Shown in pieces: positions 22,831 through 31,929 of a stretch of DNA of 34,628 nt. The DNA is from Lishizhenia sp965656535 (GTDB lineage: Bacteria > Bacteroidota > Bacteroidia > Flavobacteriales_D > Crocinitomicaceae). The translations under genes were made by a program, and so were the position numbers. The stretch spans positions 1 to 34,628 of the forward strand of contig CBFHKX010000011.1 in assembly GCA_965656535.1 (NCBI GenBank), read 5' to 3'. Numbering within the stretch: the stretch's first letter is position 1; every line of letters begins with the position of its first letter. Under the pieces are notes generated by a model, which saw nothing but the letters and a program-made list of their open reading frames with translations, did not search any database and was not told the DNA's origin.

Positions 22831-23525
22831 CCTCTAAATTTGTATTTAAAAACAGCAAAGATAATCTTTATTCCTGCTAAAACAGTACCTTTTACCGTTC
22901 CACTTACTTTTGACACTCCAATTCGTTTTTTATACTGCACTGGAACTTCGCAAAAGTTCATCTTATGTTTCGCTGCTTTAATTTGCATTTCTATTGTCCA
23001 ACCATAGGTTTTATCGGCCATCTGAAGCTTCTCCAAGGCATCCATCTTAATTGCTCTGAAAGGACCTAAGTCCGTAAAATTGGCACCATAAAAAATTTTC
23101 ATTAATCTAGTTGCCAACCAATTTCCAAAAACTTGCTGAGGCGTCATAGAACCTTTTTCACGTTTTCCAGTTGCTCTAGAGCCTATCACCATATCCATAC
23201 CCTGCTCTAAAATAGGCTCAATTACTTGTGGGATTTCTTCTGGATAATCGGAAAAGTCGCCATCCAAAAAAACGATGATATCTGCTTTATTTTTTTTTGC
23301 TTCTTCAATACCTGTTAAACAAGCATATCCATAACCTTTTCGCTTCTCAAGTAAAACGGTTGCGCCTGCAAGTGCTGCAACTTCTTGCGTCTTGTCCGTT
23401 GAATTATTATTAACAACTATTACGGTTTCTATCCAATCTTTCGGAATTGCATCTACTACTTTTCCAATCGAGAGTTCTTCGTTAAAAGCAGGTATAACAA
23501 CGTTTATTTTTTTTTCAGTGCGCAT
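22827..23525 (-). CDS. DPM1-like GT2 glycosyltransferase
   Basis: A 232-residue soluble GT-A enzyme without membrane helices. NVVIPAFNEELSIGKVVDAI opens it, VVNNNSTDKT (37-46) and FLDGDFSDYPEE (86-97, with the D-x-D pair Asp88 and Asp90) bind the nucleotide sugar, and GSRATG and TDLGPFRAIK follow. This fits enzymes that load a sugar on a polyprenyl phosphate, the donor type used by GT-C enzymes. A GT-C gene is two positions downstream, so a donor-supply role is attractive but inferred. The start overlaps the preceding YwqK-like gene by 11 bases. Confidence 0.85.
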   Translation of the reverse strand: MRTEKKINVVIPAFNEELSIGKVVDAIPKDWIETVIVVNNNSTDKTQEVAALAGATVLLEKRKGYGYACLTGIEEAKKNKADIIVFLDGDFSDYPEEIPQVIEPILEQGMDMVIGSRATGKREKGSMTPQQVFGNWLATRLMKIFYGANFTDLGPFRAIKMDALEKLQMADKTYGWTIEMQIKAAKHKMNFCEVPVQYKKRIGVSKVSGTVKGTVLAGIKIIFAVFKYKFRG

Positions 23526-24444
23526 CTTTTACTAATCGCTTAATTTTTCCTTTTGCATCAAACATTTTCCATGTTCCGTATTTCTGTCCTTTCTCGTAAG
23601 GTCCTTCGCAGCACAGTAATCCGCCATGATAATGTCTCCAGTAGCCTTCTCTTTCACCTTCTTTTATTTTACCTTCTTCCAGTAATACGCCGTCTTCATC
23701 AAAAAACATCCAATGACCGTTTGCTTCGTCGTTGACAAACATACCGCGCGAAGATAGTTTTCCATTTCGATGATAAAACTCCCAAACCAAATTTTTCTTT
23801 CCTTCGCTATACGTGCCCTGTTCACTTAAACCTCCTTGGTAAAAATACTCTCGCCAAACACCATCTTTCTTTCCTTCTTTGAAATTTCCTTCTTTTAAGA
23901 CATCTCCGTTGTCAAAAAAATACTGCCAATAACCATTTAATTTATTGTTTAGAAATTCTCCTTTGCGTTTGATTTGTCCGTTTTCATAGTAAAAATGCCA
24001 AAAACCGATTTGCTTGTTATCTTGTAAAAACCCTTTTTTTAACGGAATAGAATCTTGTAAAGTAGAAAGTGGTGAATAAAACCACCAAAAACCATTTTTC
24101 TTGTTTTTCTTATACTCTCCTATCTCTTGGAGAATACCTTTTGAAGAGTACTTGGCCCAGAAACCAGTACGTATACCTTTTTGATAGTAGCCTTGTTCAC
24201 TTATTTCTCCAGAATTATAGTAATTTTTCCAAAGACTGTCTTTTAAATTATTTTGATATTTTCCTCGTTCTTGAATAGATCCATCTAAATAATAACTCGT
24301 CCAAATACCAACTCGACTACCGTTTTCTAACCAGCCTTCTTCTTGCAAAGCTCCGTTTTTGGTATAAGCTCGCATAAAATCTTTATTCAAAACCGAAAAA
24401 GACAGTAAAGTCAATGTAAGGAAGAAGAGTACTACTTTTTTCAC
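23515..24444 (-). CDS. YwqK/MORN-like repeat protein, exported
   Basis: A 309-residue protein started by GTG at 24444, which shares four bases (GTGA) with the previous stop. A signal peptide (about 1-20) leads into roughly ten tandem units of about 24 residues of the form G-x-W-x-x-Y-x-x-x-G-x-L-x-x-x-G-x-Y-x-x-x-x-K. Clear examples are GIWTSYYLDGSIQERGKY, GFWAKYSSKGILQEIGEY and GYWQYFFDNGDVLKEGNF. This is the MORN/YwqK repeat. Databases often call it a toxin-antitoxin component, but no toxin is present. In this location a scaffold or binding role in the periplasm is more likely, as inference. It is locked between a redox gene and a glycosyltransferase gene. Confidence 0.8.
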   Translation of the reverse strand: MKKVVLFFLTLTLLSFSVLNKDFMRAYTKNGALQEEGWLENGSRVGIWTSYYLDGSIQERGKYQNNLKDSLWKNYYNSGEISEQGYYQKGIRTGFWAKYSSKGILQEIGEYKKNKKNGFWWFYSPLSTLQDSIPLKKGFLQDNKQIGFWHFYYENGQIKRKGEFLNNKLNGYWQYFFDNGDVLKEGNFKEGKKDGVWREYFYQGGLSEQGTYSEGKKNLVWEFYHRNGKLSSRGMFVNDEANGHWMFFDEDGVLLEEGKIKEGEREGYWRHYHGGLLCCEGPYEKGQKYGTWKMFDAKGKIKRLVKDAH

Positions 24445-26045
24445 TTTACATTTGGATTCATTTGTACACTATCGTTACCAATAATGATAGGATTATCATA
24501 AATCCTTTCGTCTTCTGGACCATTTTCTAATTTAAGTACTCCTCTTGGGCAAACGGCAGAACAAACTCCACATCCAACACAAGAAGCTCTAACAATATTT
24601 TGACCACTTTGAGCATAGGCTCTCACGTCAATCCCTTGTTCGCAATACGTAGAACAATTACCACAAGAAATACATTGTCCACCATTTGTAGTAATCCTAA
24701 ACCTAGATTTAAATCGCTGTATAATTCCCATGTAACCTGCCATTGGACATCCAAATCTACACCAAACTCTATTTCCTAAAAGAGGGTAAAAACCCACTCC
24801 TATAATACCTGAAAATATTGCACCTACAAAGAATCCGTAGGATTTTTTAATTCCTTTAGAGCTAAATCCAAATGCATTTTTTGCATCTAAAGCATAACTG
24901 GTCATCATAACAATTGCCAAAACAACTATAATTAACGCTGCTGCTAAAAGGTAGTTTCTAGATTTAGACTTATCTTTTAAATAAAACCAGATAAACATGG
25001 CAAAGCCTAAGGCTAATCCTCCTAAAAGAATAAGCATTCCTGTAAATCTATCTTTGATAATAAAGTTGAGCTTAAAGTCTTTTCCAGCAAAATATGAATA
25101 CATAATTGCTAAAGTCATAACTAACACAAAAACCATCACAGAGTGCATTACCCAGCGTTCTAACTTCCATGCCTTGGTAGATTTATTTGATAAATGTCTG
25201 AAAGGATCTCCAGCAGTTTCTGCCAAACCACCGCAACCACAAAACCAAGAACAGTACCAACGTTTTCCGACATAATAGGTTACAATTGGAGTAACAACCA
25301 AAAATAAAATAATACCCCACACCAAATACGCCATCCCTAAAGGTTGATTTTCATCTGCAATACGTGCATCTATTCTACTTTTTGCAAAGAAATCATAGTT
25401 TAAAGGATAAGAATTTATAGGATTAGTTGAGTAGTAGCCTACCTCTGTTGTATTCAGAGCTTCTAAAATATTTGGTATAAAATATGCCAAAACCAGCTGC
25501 GAAAACATTACCACTATTGTTCGTATTAAATGATATTTGTTATGCCTGTATTTTACTATAAACTTAATCCCTAAAAACAAGATGGCCAATGTGTAGAATG
25601 TACCATAAACAAACCATTGATCTGCACTTTTCTTTCTCAATAATTGACTTAGCGGTTCAAATATTGCAACTAAACCAGTATTAGCTCCTTTACTGTTTAG
25701 TCCTAAATACTCGGGAAACCAATACAAGGAAACATAAAAAAGTGTGAGTACTATTGCTGCAATCCAGCCTAAAGCTCCAATATTTGTAAAACTGTTAAAA
25801 AAATTACCCGTATTTTTAATACCAGCCGTATGCCCTTTATACGTTCCTATTGTATACAAAATAGTACCGGAAGCAAAGCCACCTAAGGTTAAGAATAAAA
25901 ATAACCCTGCTGGATTTAGTGTTAACCCTCCCCAAGATAAAAGAACTAGAAAAAAAGCAAATGTTGCTAGCGTTAAGCCCAGCTTTTGGGTTCCGTTTAA
26001 TGCTTGAGTTTTTTCTCCTGCTATTGAATAATTTACTGATGCCAT
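24441..26045 (-). CDS. NapH/NosR-like polyferredoxin membrane protein
   Basis: A 534-residue membrane protein read from the ATG at 26045 (a further ATG at 26093 would overlap the upstream gene by 37 bases and adds 16 unlikely residues). Nine or ten hydrophobic helices are seen. Cysteine motifs, in the numbering of the longer form, are Cys281/285/287 (WFCGCGG), Cys445/449 (WCRFGCPM), CISCGNCSTYC (474-484) and CVGCGVCSAVCP (505-516). The last two are [4Fe-4S] ferredoxin motifs and the first two are the membrane-edge motifs of the NapH/NosR/RdxA type. In that family electrons pass through the membrane. The oxidoreductase gene directly upstream is the natural electron donor. Confidence 0.82.
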   Translation of the reverse strand: MASVNYSIAGEKTQALNGTQKLGLTLATFAFFLVLLSWGGLTLNPAGLFLFLTLGGFASGTILYTIGTYKGHTAGIKNTGNFFNSFTNIGALGWIAAIVLTLFYVSLYWFPEYLGLNSKGANTGLVAIFEPLSQLLRKKSADQWFVYGTFYTLAILFLGIKFIVKYRHNKYHLIRTIVVMFSQLVLAYFIPNILEALNTTEVGYYSTNPINSYPLNYDFFAKSRIDARIADENQPLGMAYLVWGIILFLVVTPIVTYYVGKRWYCSWFCGCGGLAETAGDPFRHLSNKSTKAWKLERWVMHSVMVFVLVMTLAIMYSYFAGKDFKLNFIIKDRFTGMLILLGGLALGFAMFIWFYLKDKSKSRNYLLAAALIIVVLAIVMMTSYALDAKNAFGFSSKGIKKSYGFFVGAIFSGIIGVGFYPLLGNRVWCRFGCPMAGYMGIIQRFKSRFRITTNGGQCISCGNCSTYCEQGIDVRAYAQSGQNIVRASCVGCGVCSAVCPRGVLKLENGPEDERIYDNPIIIGNDSVQMNPNVK

Positions 26046-26056
26046 TATATTTTTGT

Positions 26057-27400
26057 TTAAACCGTTTGGGGTTTTAATAATTTTCTCCACCAAACTGGTT
26101 TGTTTAGTGTTAAGTTTGACTTAAATTGTAGGTTGTAGCCTTCAACTACTTCTTTTTCGAAATGCGCATAAAATTCAGGATCGAAATTCGCTGTACGCAA
26201 ATTTTGAATTACATGTTCAACGCTTACTTTCTGAGTTAGCCAATTGTCAAAAATCTCATGACGCATTCTAACTCCGAAAGTATTTATTCCTTTAAATTCT
26301 TTACTTGATTGGTCGAAAACAAAATGGAGTAAAATTTCTTTTGTCGGATGTTGGTAAACATATTCTTCTTCTCCATCTTTTAAGGAATTCCATACCCAAC
26401 CGTAGGTTTGATACTCTATATCGAAAAATTTGGCAGAATTAAACCAATGACCGGGTTGATACTTTGTTGGCGCACTACAAATTGTTTGTGCTACCGTTTC
26501 TCCCATCATTCTGCCAGTATACCAAACTTGTTCTAAGGCTCTTCTTTGACCAACAGGATAAAGCTGTTCTGCACAATCTCCAATTGCAAAAACATCCTTT
26601 ACATTTGTTTCCAAGTAAGCATTTACTTTAATCCCTCTACCCACTTCAATAGGCGTATTGTTTACTACACCAATGTTGGGCGAAACTCCTACTGTTAATC
26701 CTACAAATTGACAAGGAATTATTTCTCCATCTTTAGTTTTTATTTCCTTTACTCTTCCGTTGTCATCTGAAATTATTTCGTCTAATTCCGTACTTAATCT
26801 GAGGTTAACACCGTGGTGTTTTCCTATGTGATTATTGATTAGCTGAGATTCTTGTTTTGGTAAAACTCCATTCCAAAAACTATCTTCTCTTACTAGAAAA
26901 TCTACAGAAATATTTCTAGAAATAAGCATTTCTGCCATCTCAATTCCAATTAAACCACCGCCAGCAACTACCGCATGTTTGATTCCTCGGGTATTGAATT
27001 CCATTAACTCTAAATCTTGCTTAGAATACAATCCTTGAACACCGTCTAAATCCTGTCCTTTCCAACCAAATCGATTAGGTTTTGAACCTACGGCTAAAAT
27101 AAGTTTATCATACAAAATTGGAGATGAATTAGTCAAGGTCAACTTTTTATTCTCTGTGTCAATAAAAGAAACATGATCTTGCACTAAATTCAAATTGTTT
27201 TTCATCCAAAAATGATCCTCGTAAGGCTGAATATCCTTAAAACGCATGTGACCCATATACACATACATCAAAGCTGTTCTAGAGAAAAAATGTTTTGATT
27301 CGGAAGAGATGATGGTAACTTTTTTATCCGACTTCTTACGAATGTGTCGCGCAGCCGTTACCCCAGATATTCCGTTTCCTATAATTACGATGTGTTCCAT
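26057..27400 (-). CDS. FAD/NAD(P)-dependent oxidoreductase
   Basis: A 447-residue flavoprotein of the pyridine-nucleotide disulfide/ferredoxin reductase type. IVIIGNGISGVTAARHI (4-20) is the FAD-binding GxGxxG, AVVAGGGLIGIEMAEML (143-159) is the NAD(P)-binding fold, and VFAIGDCAEQL (270-280) holds the late FAD aspartate. SRTALMYVYMG (40-50) resembles the loop of rubredoxin or NADH-nitrite reductase relatives. No redox-active CxxxxC pair is seen. The C-terminal 120 residues are longer than in plain rubredoxin reductases. It begins a six-gene unit and probably passes electrons from NAD(P)H to the Fe-S membrane protein encoded next. Confidence 0.82.
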   Translation of the reverse strand: MEHIVIIGNGISGVTAARHIRKKSDKKVTIISSESKHFFSRTALMYVYMGHMRFKDIQPYEDHFWMKNNLNLVQDHVSFIDTENKKLTLTNSSPILYDKLILAVGSKPNRFGWKGQDLDGVQGLYSKQDLELMEFNTRGIKHAVVAGGGLIGIEMAEMLISRNISVDFLVREDSFWNGVLPKQESQLINNHIGKHHGVNLRLSTELDEIISDDNGRVKEIKTKDGEIIPCQFVGLTVGVSPNIGVVNNTPIEVGRGIKVNAYLETNVKDVFAIGDCAEQLYPVGQRRALEQVWYTGRMMGETVAQTICSAPTKYQPGHWFNSAKFFDIEYQTYGWVWNSLKDGEEEYVYQHPTKEILLHFVFDQSSKEFKGINTFGVRMRHEIFDNWLTQKVSVEHVIQNLRTANFDPEFYAHFEKEVVEGYNLQFKSNLTLNKPVWWRKLLKPQTV

Positions 27401-27504
27401 AGCGTAGTTTTAATTTGAATTTATCCAACAGCTCGTGTTTGTCGCATAGAAAACGAAACCCTTACGCAATTGATAAAAACTTAAGAAAATAAATTTAACA
27501 CAAA

Positions 27505-27521
27505 AAACGGATGACTTATCC
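27505..27521 (-). terminator. Weak possible terminator
   Basis: On the minus strand GGAT-AAGTC-ATCC is followed by G and six T, in the gap after the SGNH hydrolase gene. The stem has only four pairs, so it may be chance. The remainder of the 155-base gap holds no gene. Confidence 0.3.
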
Positions 27522-27555
27522 AGCCCTCCCCTAATCAATATCCAATCTAAAGTAA

Positions 27556-28776
27556 TTAAAGTCGAACAAGCTTATAGTCAAAAAGATTAGTGCTAAAAAC
27601 ATAAACCCCTGATTTAAATTTTGTTAAATCAACTTTCAGCATTTTATCAAGTGTACTGCCTTCTAAAACGATTTGGCCTATTTCATTCCGAAGAAACCAT
27701 TTACCTATCTGTTTTACTGACCTAATTTCATAGCTGTGGTTTGCTAGTGTCTTAACTAAAAAAGATAATTTTTCATTGTTTAGTCCTAATACTACGTCCA
27801 AATCCCTAGTCTTTACATCTGTATTGCAAGTTGAGCTTGCTTCTAATGAAATGGTAAACGGACCTTGAGAGGAGTATGTATGCATTGGATTTTCTATGGT
27901 AGAGGTAGCACCATCTCCAAAATCAAACAAATAATCTGTTGCTCTCCAAGATTTATTTACAATTTGAACCTGCGGATTACCCGAAACATCAAACTGAGCA
28001 ACTGTAGGTTCTGCTCTTAAGAAAAAAGCAGATAAACTATCTGGATTTAAGACAGCTAACGCAGCTGCTTCTTGTAAAAATAGTGCAGTTTGTGCATTTA
28101 GTGTTCCTGAAAAGCCTGCTCCAACTGGCGTTTTTCTAAAAACCGACGCATAAAAAGTACATGCTGCCAGATAACTTCCAGCATAACTTGGATGCGATTC
28201 ATCTGCTGTGTAAAGTTCAATTGTTGGATCGGTCTCTCGTACATACTTCCAAGCCATTCCAACGGGAGAAACTGAAGCTTCAGTACTATCTGCAAACCGA
28301 ACATATGCATTCCTTAAGCGTGTTTGCATTCCTTCATAAGTTGAAATTGGTGCCCACTGTGCATCTCCATTTTTTCGTCCCCATGTCATATAATACAAAA
28401 CTTGCGTACAAAAATTATTTGCATAAACACTATCTGATAGTTGCTGGGCGTAGGGTAGCGTATTTGTATTTACCTGTGAGTCTGGAAAAGAAGGTTCTTG
28501 CGACTGCGCCTGAAGCACAACAAAGTGCCATGGATTACTTTGAATTTTCTGATACGTTGCTCCGTTAGACGCATGCCCTTGAAAGGTAGTTCCGCCAGGA
28601 GTTCTTGCGTCTACATGTACAGCATCTCCCAAACTTTCCGTTATTGATTTAAACAATTGCGGTAGATTATTTGCAGCCGTGTAACTATTTCCTAAAAAAA
28701 GAACGGAACTTGAATCTTGTGCAAAAACCAAGGAAAAAAAGAGAATTAACAAGGAACTTAAAGCAACTTTTATCAT
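27556..28776 (-). CDS. Secreted SGNH hydrolase with PKD domain and T9SS tail
   Basis: A 406-residue exported protein. A signal peptide ends at about VFAQ (20). The hydrolase core carries LFLGNSYT with nucleophile Ser31, TPGGTT, VLQAQSQEPSF in place of the usual block III, and DESHPSYAG with Asp192 and His195. This is the SGNH/GDSL esterase fold. A PKD-like domain follows (about 258-330, DYLFDFGDGATSTIENPMHTY), and the end is a T9SS type A-like domain (KFKSGVYVFSTN). It probably de-esterifies a polymer outside the cell; substrate unknown. It is divergent from the FG-GAP protein with 59 bases between the two starts. Confidence 0.85.
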   Translation of the reverse strand: MIKVALSSLLILFFSLVFAQDSSSVLFLGNSYTAANNLPQLFKSITESLGDAVHVDARTPGGTTFQGHASNGATYQKIQSNPWHFVVLQAQSQEPSFPDSQVNTNTLPYAQQLSDSVYANNFCTQVLYYMTWGRKNGDAQWAPISTYEGMQTRLRNAYVRFADSTEASVSPVGMAWKYVRETDPTIELYTADESHPSYAGSYLAACTFYASVFRKTPVGAGFSGTLNAQTALFLQEAAALAVLNPDSLSAFFLRAEPTVAQFDVSGNPQVQIVNKSWRATDYLFDFGDGATSTIENPMHTYSSQGPFTISLEASSTCNTDVKTRDLDVVLGLNNEKLSFLVKTLANHSYEIRSVKQIGKWFLRNEIGQIVLEGSTLDKMLKVDLTKFKSGVYVFSTNLFDYKLVRL

Positions 28777-28802
28777 AATTCAGTATTTTTAACGTTAGTC
28801 TA

Positions 28803-28810
28803 CAAAAATA
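28803..28810 (-). promoter_or_regulatory. -7 box for the SGNH hydrolase gene (TATTTTTG)
   Basis: Minus-strand TATTTTTG matches TAnnTTTG and lies 26 bases before the ATG at 28776, with TTG upstream. It lies in the shared 59-base region between two divergent genes for secreted proteins. Confidence 0.45.
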
Positions 28811-28835
28811 CAGCAATAATTTCAATCCATTTCCG

Positions 28836-31052
28836 ATGCCTTTAAAATTGCACTTTCTTCTTTTTATCACAACACTAGCGCACTCAACACTAGCTCAGTT
28901 TCAGTTCGACTATGACCCTTCTATTCCCGTTTCAGTAGGAAATGAAACATTATCTAAAGCATGGGACGGAGGATTAAATTACACGCAATTTTCAGATATA
29001 GATTTTGACTTAGACGGAGATTTAGATTTATTGTTGTTTGACAGAAGTAATGATCAACTGAGAGTATACAGAAAAGATGTGAATGGTTCAAACTATTCGT
29101 ATAATTTAGAATTTAATGCACGAGACAAATTTCCGGCAGATTTACGATATAGATTGTTTACAACAGACTATGATAATGACGGTGATAAAGACATTTTTAC
29201 TTATGGTATTGGAGGAGTGAAAGTGTATAAAAACATTTCTAACCCTATCGATGGATTAAAATTTGTGCTTTTCAAAAGTGTATTGCAATCTGTTTACTCT
29301 GGAGGAAGCTCAAACCTATTTGTAAGTAGTTCAGATATTCCTGCAATAATTGATGTAGACTTAGATGGAGATATTGATATACTCACTTTTAATGGCGGTG
29401 GCAGTAGGATTGAGTATCACAAAAACCTTTCAATGGAAAACTATGGTATTCCAGATTCTTTAGAATTTGAATTGTACAACCAATGCTGGGGAAATTTTGA
29501 AGAAGGCAGTGCAGATAACACTATTATACTTGATCCGGATACACCTCCTTGCAACGGAAATACTTGGGTAAGTGATCCTCAAAAATCTGCCAAACACGCT
29601 GGTTCTACCCTGCTTGGTTTCGATTATGATAATTCTGGGGTGCTCGACCTATTATTGGGCGATGTTTCTCATGAAAATGTTGTATTGGTTGTAAACGGAG
29701 GTACAGCAGTTAACACGAACTCTTCAATGGTTAGTGTAGAAAATAATTTCCCGAGTAATACAACTCCTGCTCAACTTTTTATTTTTCCAGCTTGTTTTTA
29801 CTTAGATGTAAATAACGACAATGTAAAAGACTTAGTAATTGGTGCAAATGCAAAGGGAGTTTCTCAAAATAGATCAAGTATTTTGTTTTATGAAAATTTA
29901 GGCACTAACGAAAACCCCAACTTTATTGCCAGAACAAATGCATTCTTACAAGAAGACATGATTGATAATGGCCTAGCGGGAATTCCTGTAATTGTAGATG
30001 AAAATAATGATGGACTAAACGATTTACTTGTGGCTAATTTTTTCAGATACAAGGCTCCACTAGACAAGGAAACCTCTATTCAATATTACAGGAATATTGG
30101 CACTGCAACAAATCCTGAGTTTAGATTAATTACCGCAGATTGGAAAAATTTCAGCTCTGCAAATATTGGATTACGCGTTGTACCTACGTTTGGTGATTTA
30201 AACGGCGATGGAAAAACCGATATGCTTGTAGGAACAGAAATGGGGAGGTTTCACTACTACGAAAACAATAGTACTTCTGGAGAATTAGATTTTGCAGCTC
30301 CTGTTTTCAACATCACAGACTACCTTGGTACAGAAATAAATACATTTACACATGCATCTCCTCAATTGTTTGATTTAGATGAAGATGGACTACTCGATTT
30401 GATTATTGGCAAGAAGACAGGAGAAATAATGTACTATAAAAATAATGGAACAGCAACCAACTACAGTTTTGAATTAATTACAGAAAATCTTGGTCAGGTT
30501 AACGTTGGAGGTGGAAGTTCTGACGCCTTTAATGTTCCACATTTTAAAACGTTAAACGATACAATTTATCTCTTTTGTGGTGCAAAAAACGGCAAACTTT
30601 TTCTGTTCGATAACATTGAAAACAATTTAAACGATGGTGATAGTTTCAACCTTGTTTCTGACCAATATTTGAATATAGATGCAGGTGCTTACAGTGCTCC
30701 ATTTGTTTTAGATATAGACAACGACGGAAGAGAAAGCTTATTTCTAGGTACGGATTTAGGCGGTGTTTGGCACTTTGAATCAAACCCAGACAGTAACATT
30801 GGATTAGAAGAACTAGATATCCAGTTTTCAATATATCCTAATCCATCTAACGGAAACTTTACAGTAGATGCTCCTGTTCATCAAACAGAGATAGAAATTT
30901 ACAACCTTTTGGGTAAAGTAATCTTTAAGCAGCCCTTAGGAAAAGGAATAAATATAATTCAGTTACCACCAACAGCAAAAGGGTTGTATTATGTTCATTT
31001 CACTGTAAAAGGCAATAAAAAACTGAAAACAGCAAAAATCTTTGTGAATTAA
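28836..31052 (+). CDS. FG-GAP/VCBS repeat protein with T9SS sorting domain
   Basis: A 738-residue exported protein. A signal peptide (about 1-20, ending LAQ) leads into repeated Ca2+-binding, integrin-like units: DFDLDGDLDLL, DYDNDGDKDIF, DVDLDGDIDIL, DENNDGLNDLL, DLNGDGKTDML and DLDEDGLLDLI. These belong to a beta-propeller of the FG-GAP/VCBS class, used for adhesion or polymer binding. The C-terminus is a textbook T9SS type A sorting domain, starting FSIYPNPSNGNFTV and ending KTAKIFVN. It should be secreted and attached at the surface. Ligand unknown. No catalytic module is visible. Confidence 0.88.
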   Translation: MPLKLHFLLFITTLAHSTLAQFQFDYDPSIPVSVGNETLSKAWDGGLNYTQFSDIDFDLDGDLDLLLFDRSNDQLRVYRKDVNGSNYSYNLEFNARDKFPADLRYRLFTTDYDNDGDKDIFTYGIGGVKVYKNISNPIDGLKFVLFKSVLQSVYSGGSSNLFVSSSDIPAIIDVDLDGDIDILTFNGGGSRIEYHKNLSMENYGIPDSLEFELYNQCWGNFEEGSADNTIILDPDTPPCNGNTWVSDPQKSAKHAGSTLLGFDYDNSGVLDLLLGDVSHENVVLVVNGGTAVNTNSSMVSVENNFPSNTTPAQLFIFPACFYLDVNNDNVKDLVIGANAKGVSQNRSSILFYENLGTNENPNFIARTNAFLQEDMIDNGLAGIPVIVDENNDGLNDLLVANFFRYKAPLDKETSIQYYRNIGTATNPEFRLITADWKNFSSANIGLRVVPTFGDLNGDGKTDMLVGTEMGRFHYYENNSTSGELDFAAPVFNITDYLGTEINTFTHASPQLFDLDEDGLLDLIIGKKTGEIMYYKNNGTATNYSFELITENLGQVNVGGGSSDAFNVPHFKTLNDTIYLFCGAKNGKLFLFDNIENNLNDGDSFNLVSDQYLNIDAGAYSAPFVLDIDNDGRESLFLGTDLGGVWHFESNPDSNIGLEELDIQFSIYPNPSNGNFTVDAPVHQTEIEIYNLLGKVIFKQPLGKGINIIQLPPTAKGLYYVHFTVKGNKKLKTAKIFVN

Positions 31053-31066
31053 TCTACACTTGGATA

Positions 31067-31870
31067 CTAAAGTGCTATAATTTTTTCAAATGCACTGTGC
31101 TTGAAATTAGATTGAGGTGGTGTTTTATAAATCCCAAACAAAGTAGATCCACTGCCTGTCATACTTGCATAACTAGCACCTTCATTTATTAATTGTTGCT
31201 TAAGTAATTTAAGCTCAGGATGAATTTTAAACACAGAAGACTCGAAGCTATTTTGCAATAAACCTTGCCATTTTTCAATCGGTTCATTAATTACCTGCTT
31301 AATACCATTTTTTGTTTCAGAAAATTCTATTCCGCCATAGGCTTCTGCTGTACTGACATGTGTACCATTGTTTACAAGCTTCAGATAATACCCAGATAAA
31401 TCTAACTCAATAGGAACAACGTCTTTACCTGTACCGGTTGCAAATTGTACAGTGTTTTCTACAAAGAAAGGACAATCACTACCTAAAACAGACGCATATT
31501 TTTTCAGCCCATCTTTCGAGATATTTAACTCAAATAAGGTGTTGATAAGTTTCAGTGTTTCCGCTCCATCTGCGCTTCCTCCTCCTAAACCTCCACCCAT
31601 GGGTATAATTTTATGCAAATGAATATGTATAGCAGGAAAATCAAAGTCTTGCTTCAGAAGCTGATAAGCTTTCACACAAAGGTTATTAGAGGTATTGCCT
31701 GGTATTGTTAATCCTGAAGATGTAAACTGAAAAGAAGTAGCCGGCACTATCTCTAATGCATCTTGCCATTGAACAGGAAATAATACAGATTTAATTTCAT
31801 GATACCCGTCGGAGCGCTTAGACAATACGTCTAATCCTAAATTAATCTTGCAGTTTGGAAAACTTATCAT
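31067..31870 (-). CDS. ispE: 4-diphosphocytidyl-2-C-methyl-D-erythritol kinase
   Basis: A 267-residue GHMP kinase that phosphorylates CDP-methylerythritol in the non-mevalonate isoprenoid pathway. I start it at the ATG at 31870, because SFPNCKINLGLDV is the conserved beginning of the family. A longer reading to 31915 adds 15 residues unlike the family. PMGGGLGGGSADGAE is the ATP-binding loop, and MTGSGSTLFGI near the end is the third GHMP motif. GSDCPFF (about 145-151) is also conserved. A TACATTTG box on the minus strand lies only four bases from the ATG, which suggests a nearly leaderless transcript. It is divergent from accA. Confidence 0.93.
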   Translation of the reverse strand: MISFPNCKINLGLDVLSKRSDGYHEIKSVLFPVQWQDALEIVPATSFQFTSSGLTIPGNTSNNLCVKAYQLLKQDFDFPAIHIHLHKIIPMGGGLGGGSADGAETLKLINTLFELNISKDGLKKYASVLGSDCPFFVENTVQFATGTGKDVVPIELDLSGYYLKLVNNGTHVSTAEAYGGIEFSETKNGIKQVINEPIEKWQGLLQNSFESSVFKIHPELKLLKQQLINEGASYASMTGSGSTLFGIYKTPPQSNFKHSAFEKIIAL

Positions 31871-31874
31871 GTAA

Positions 31875-31882
31875 CAAATGTA
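31875..31882 (-). promoter_or_regulatory. -7 box before ispE (TACATTTG)
   Basis: On the minus strand TACATTTG fits TAnnTTTG exactly. Its last base is four bases before the ispE ATG, so the transcript would start at or beside the start codon. Confidence 0.4.
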
Positions 31883-31929
31883 AAAATAGCATTGATTTTT
31901 CGTACCTTTCGCCACCCAAATTTAACGAG

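Noticed and set aside
22735..23007. 90-codon plus-strand frame across the two GT2 genes
   Set aside because: Crosses the junction of two well-supported minus-strand genes and has no coding features.
23515..24444. Calling the repeat protein an antitoxin, as databases do for YwqK
   Set aside because: No toxin partner, an export signal, and an operon of redox and glycosyltransferase genes.
24997..26007. Two plus-strand frames opposite the Fe-S membrane protein
   Set aside because: Lysine/proline-rich translations expected from the reverse of a membrane protein gene; no independent support.
28161..28568. 135-codon plus-strand frame inside the SGNH hydrolase gene
   Set aside because: It is antisense to a gene with signal peptide, catalytic motifs and sorting domain, and its translation has no recognisable domain.
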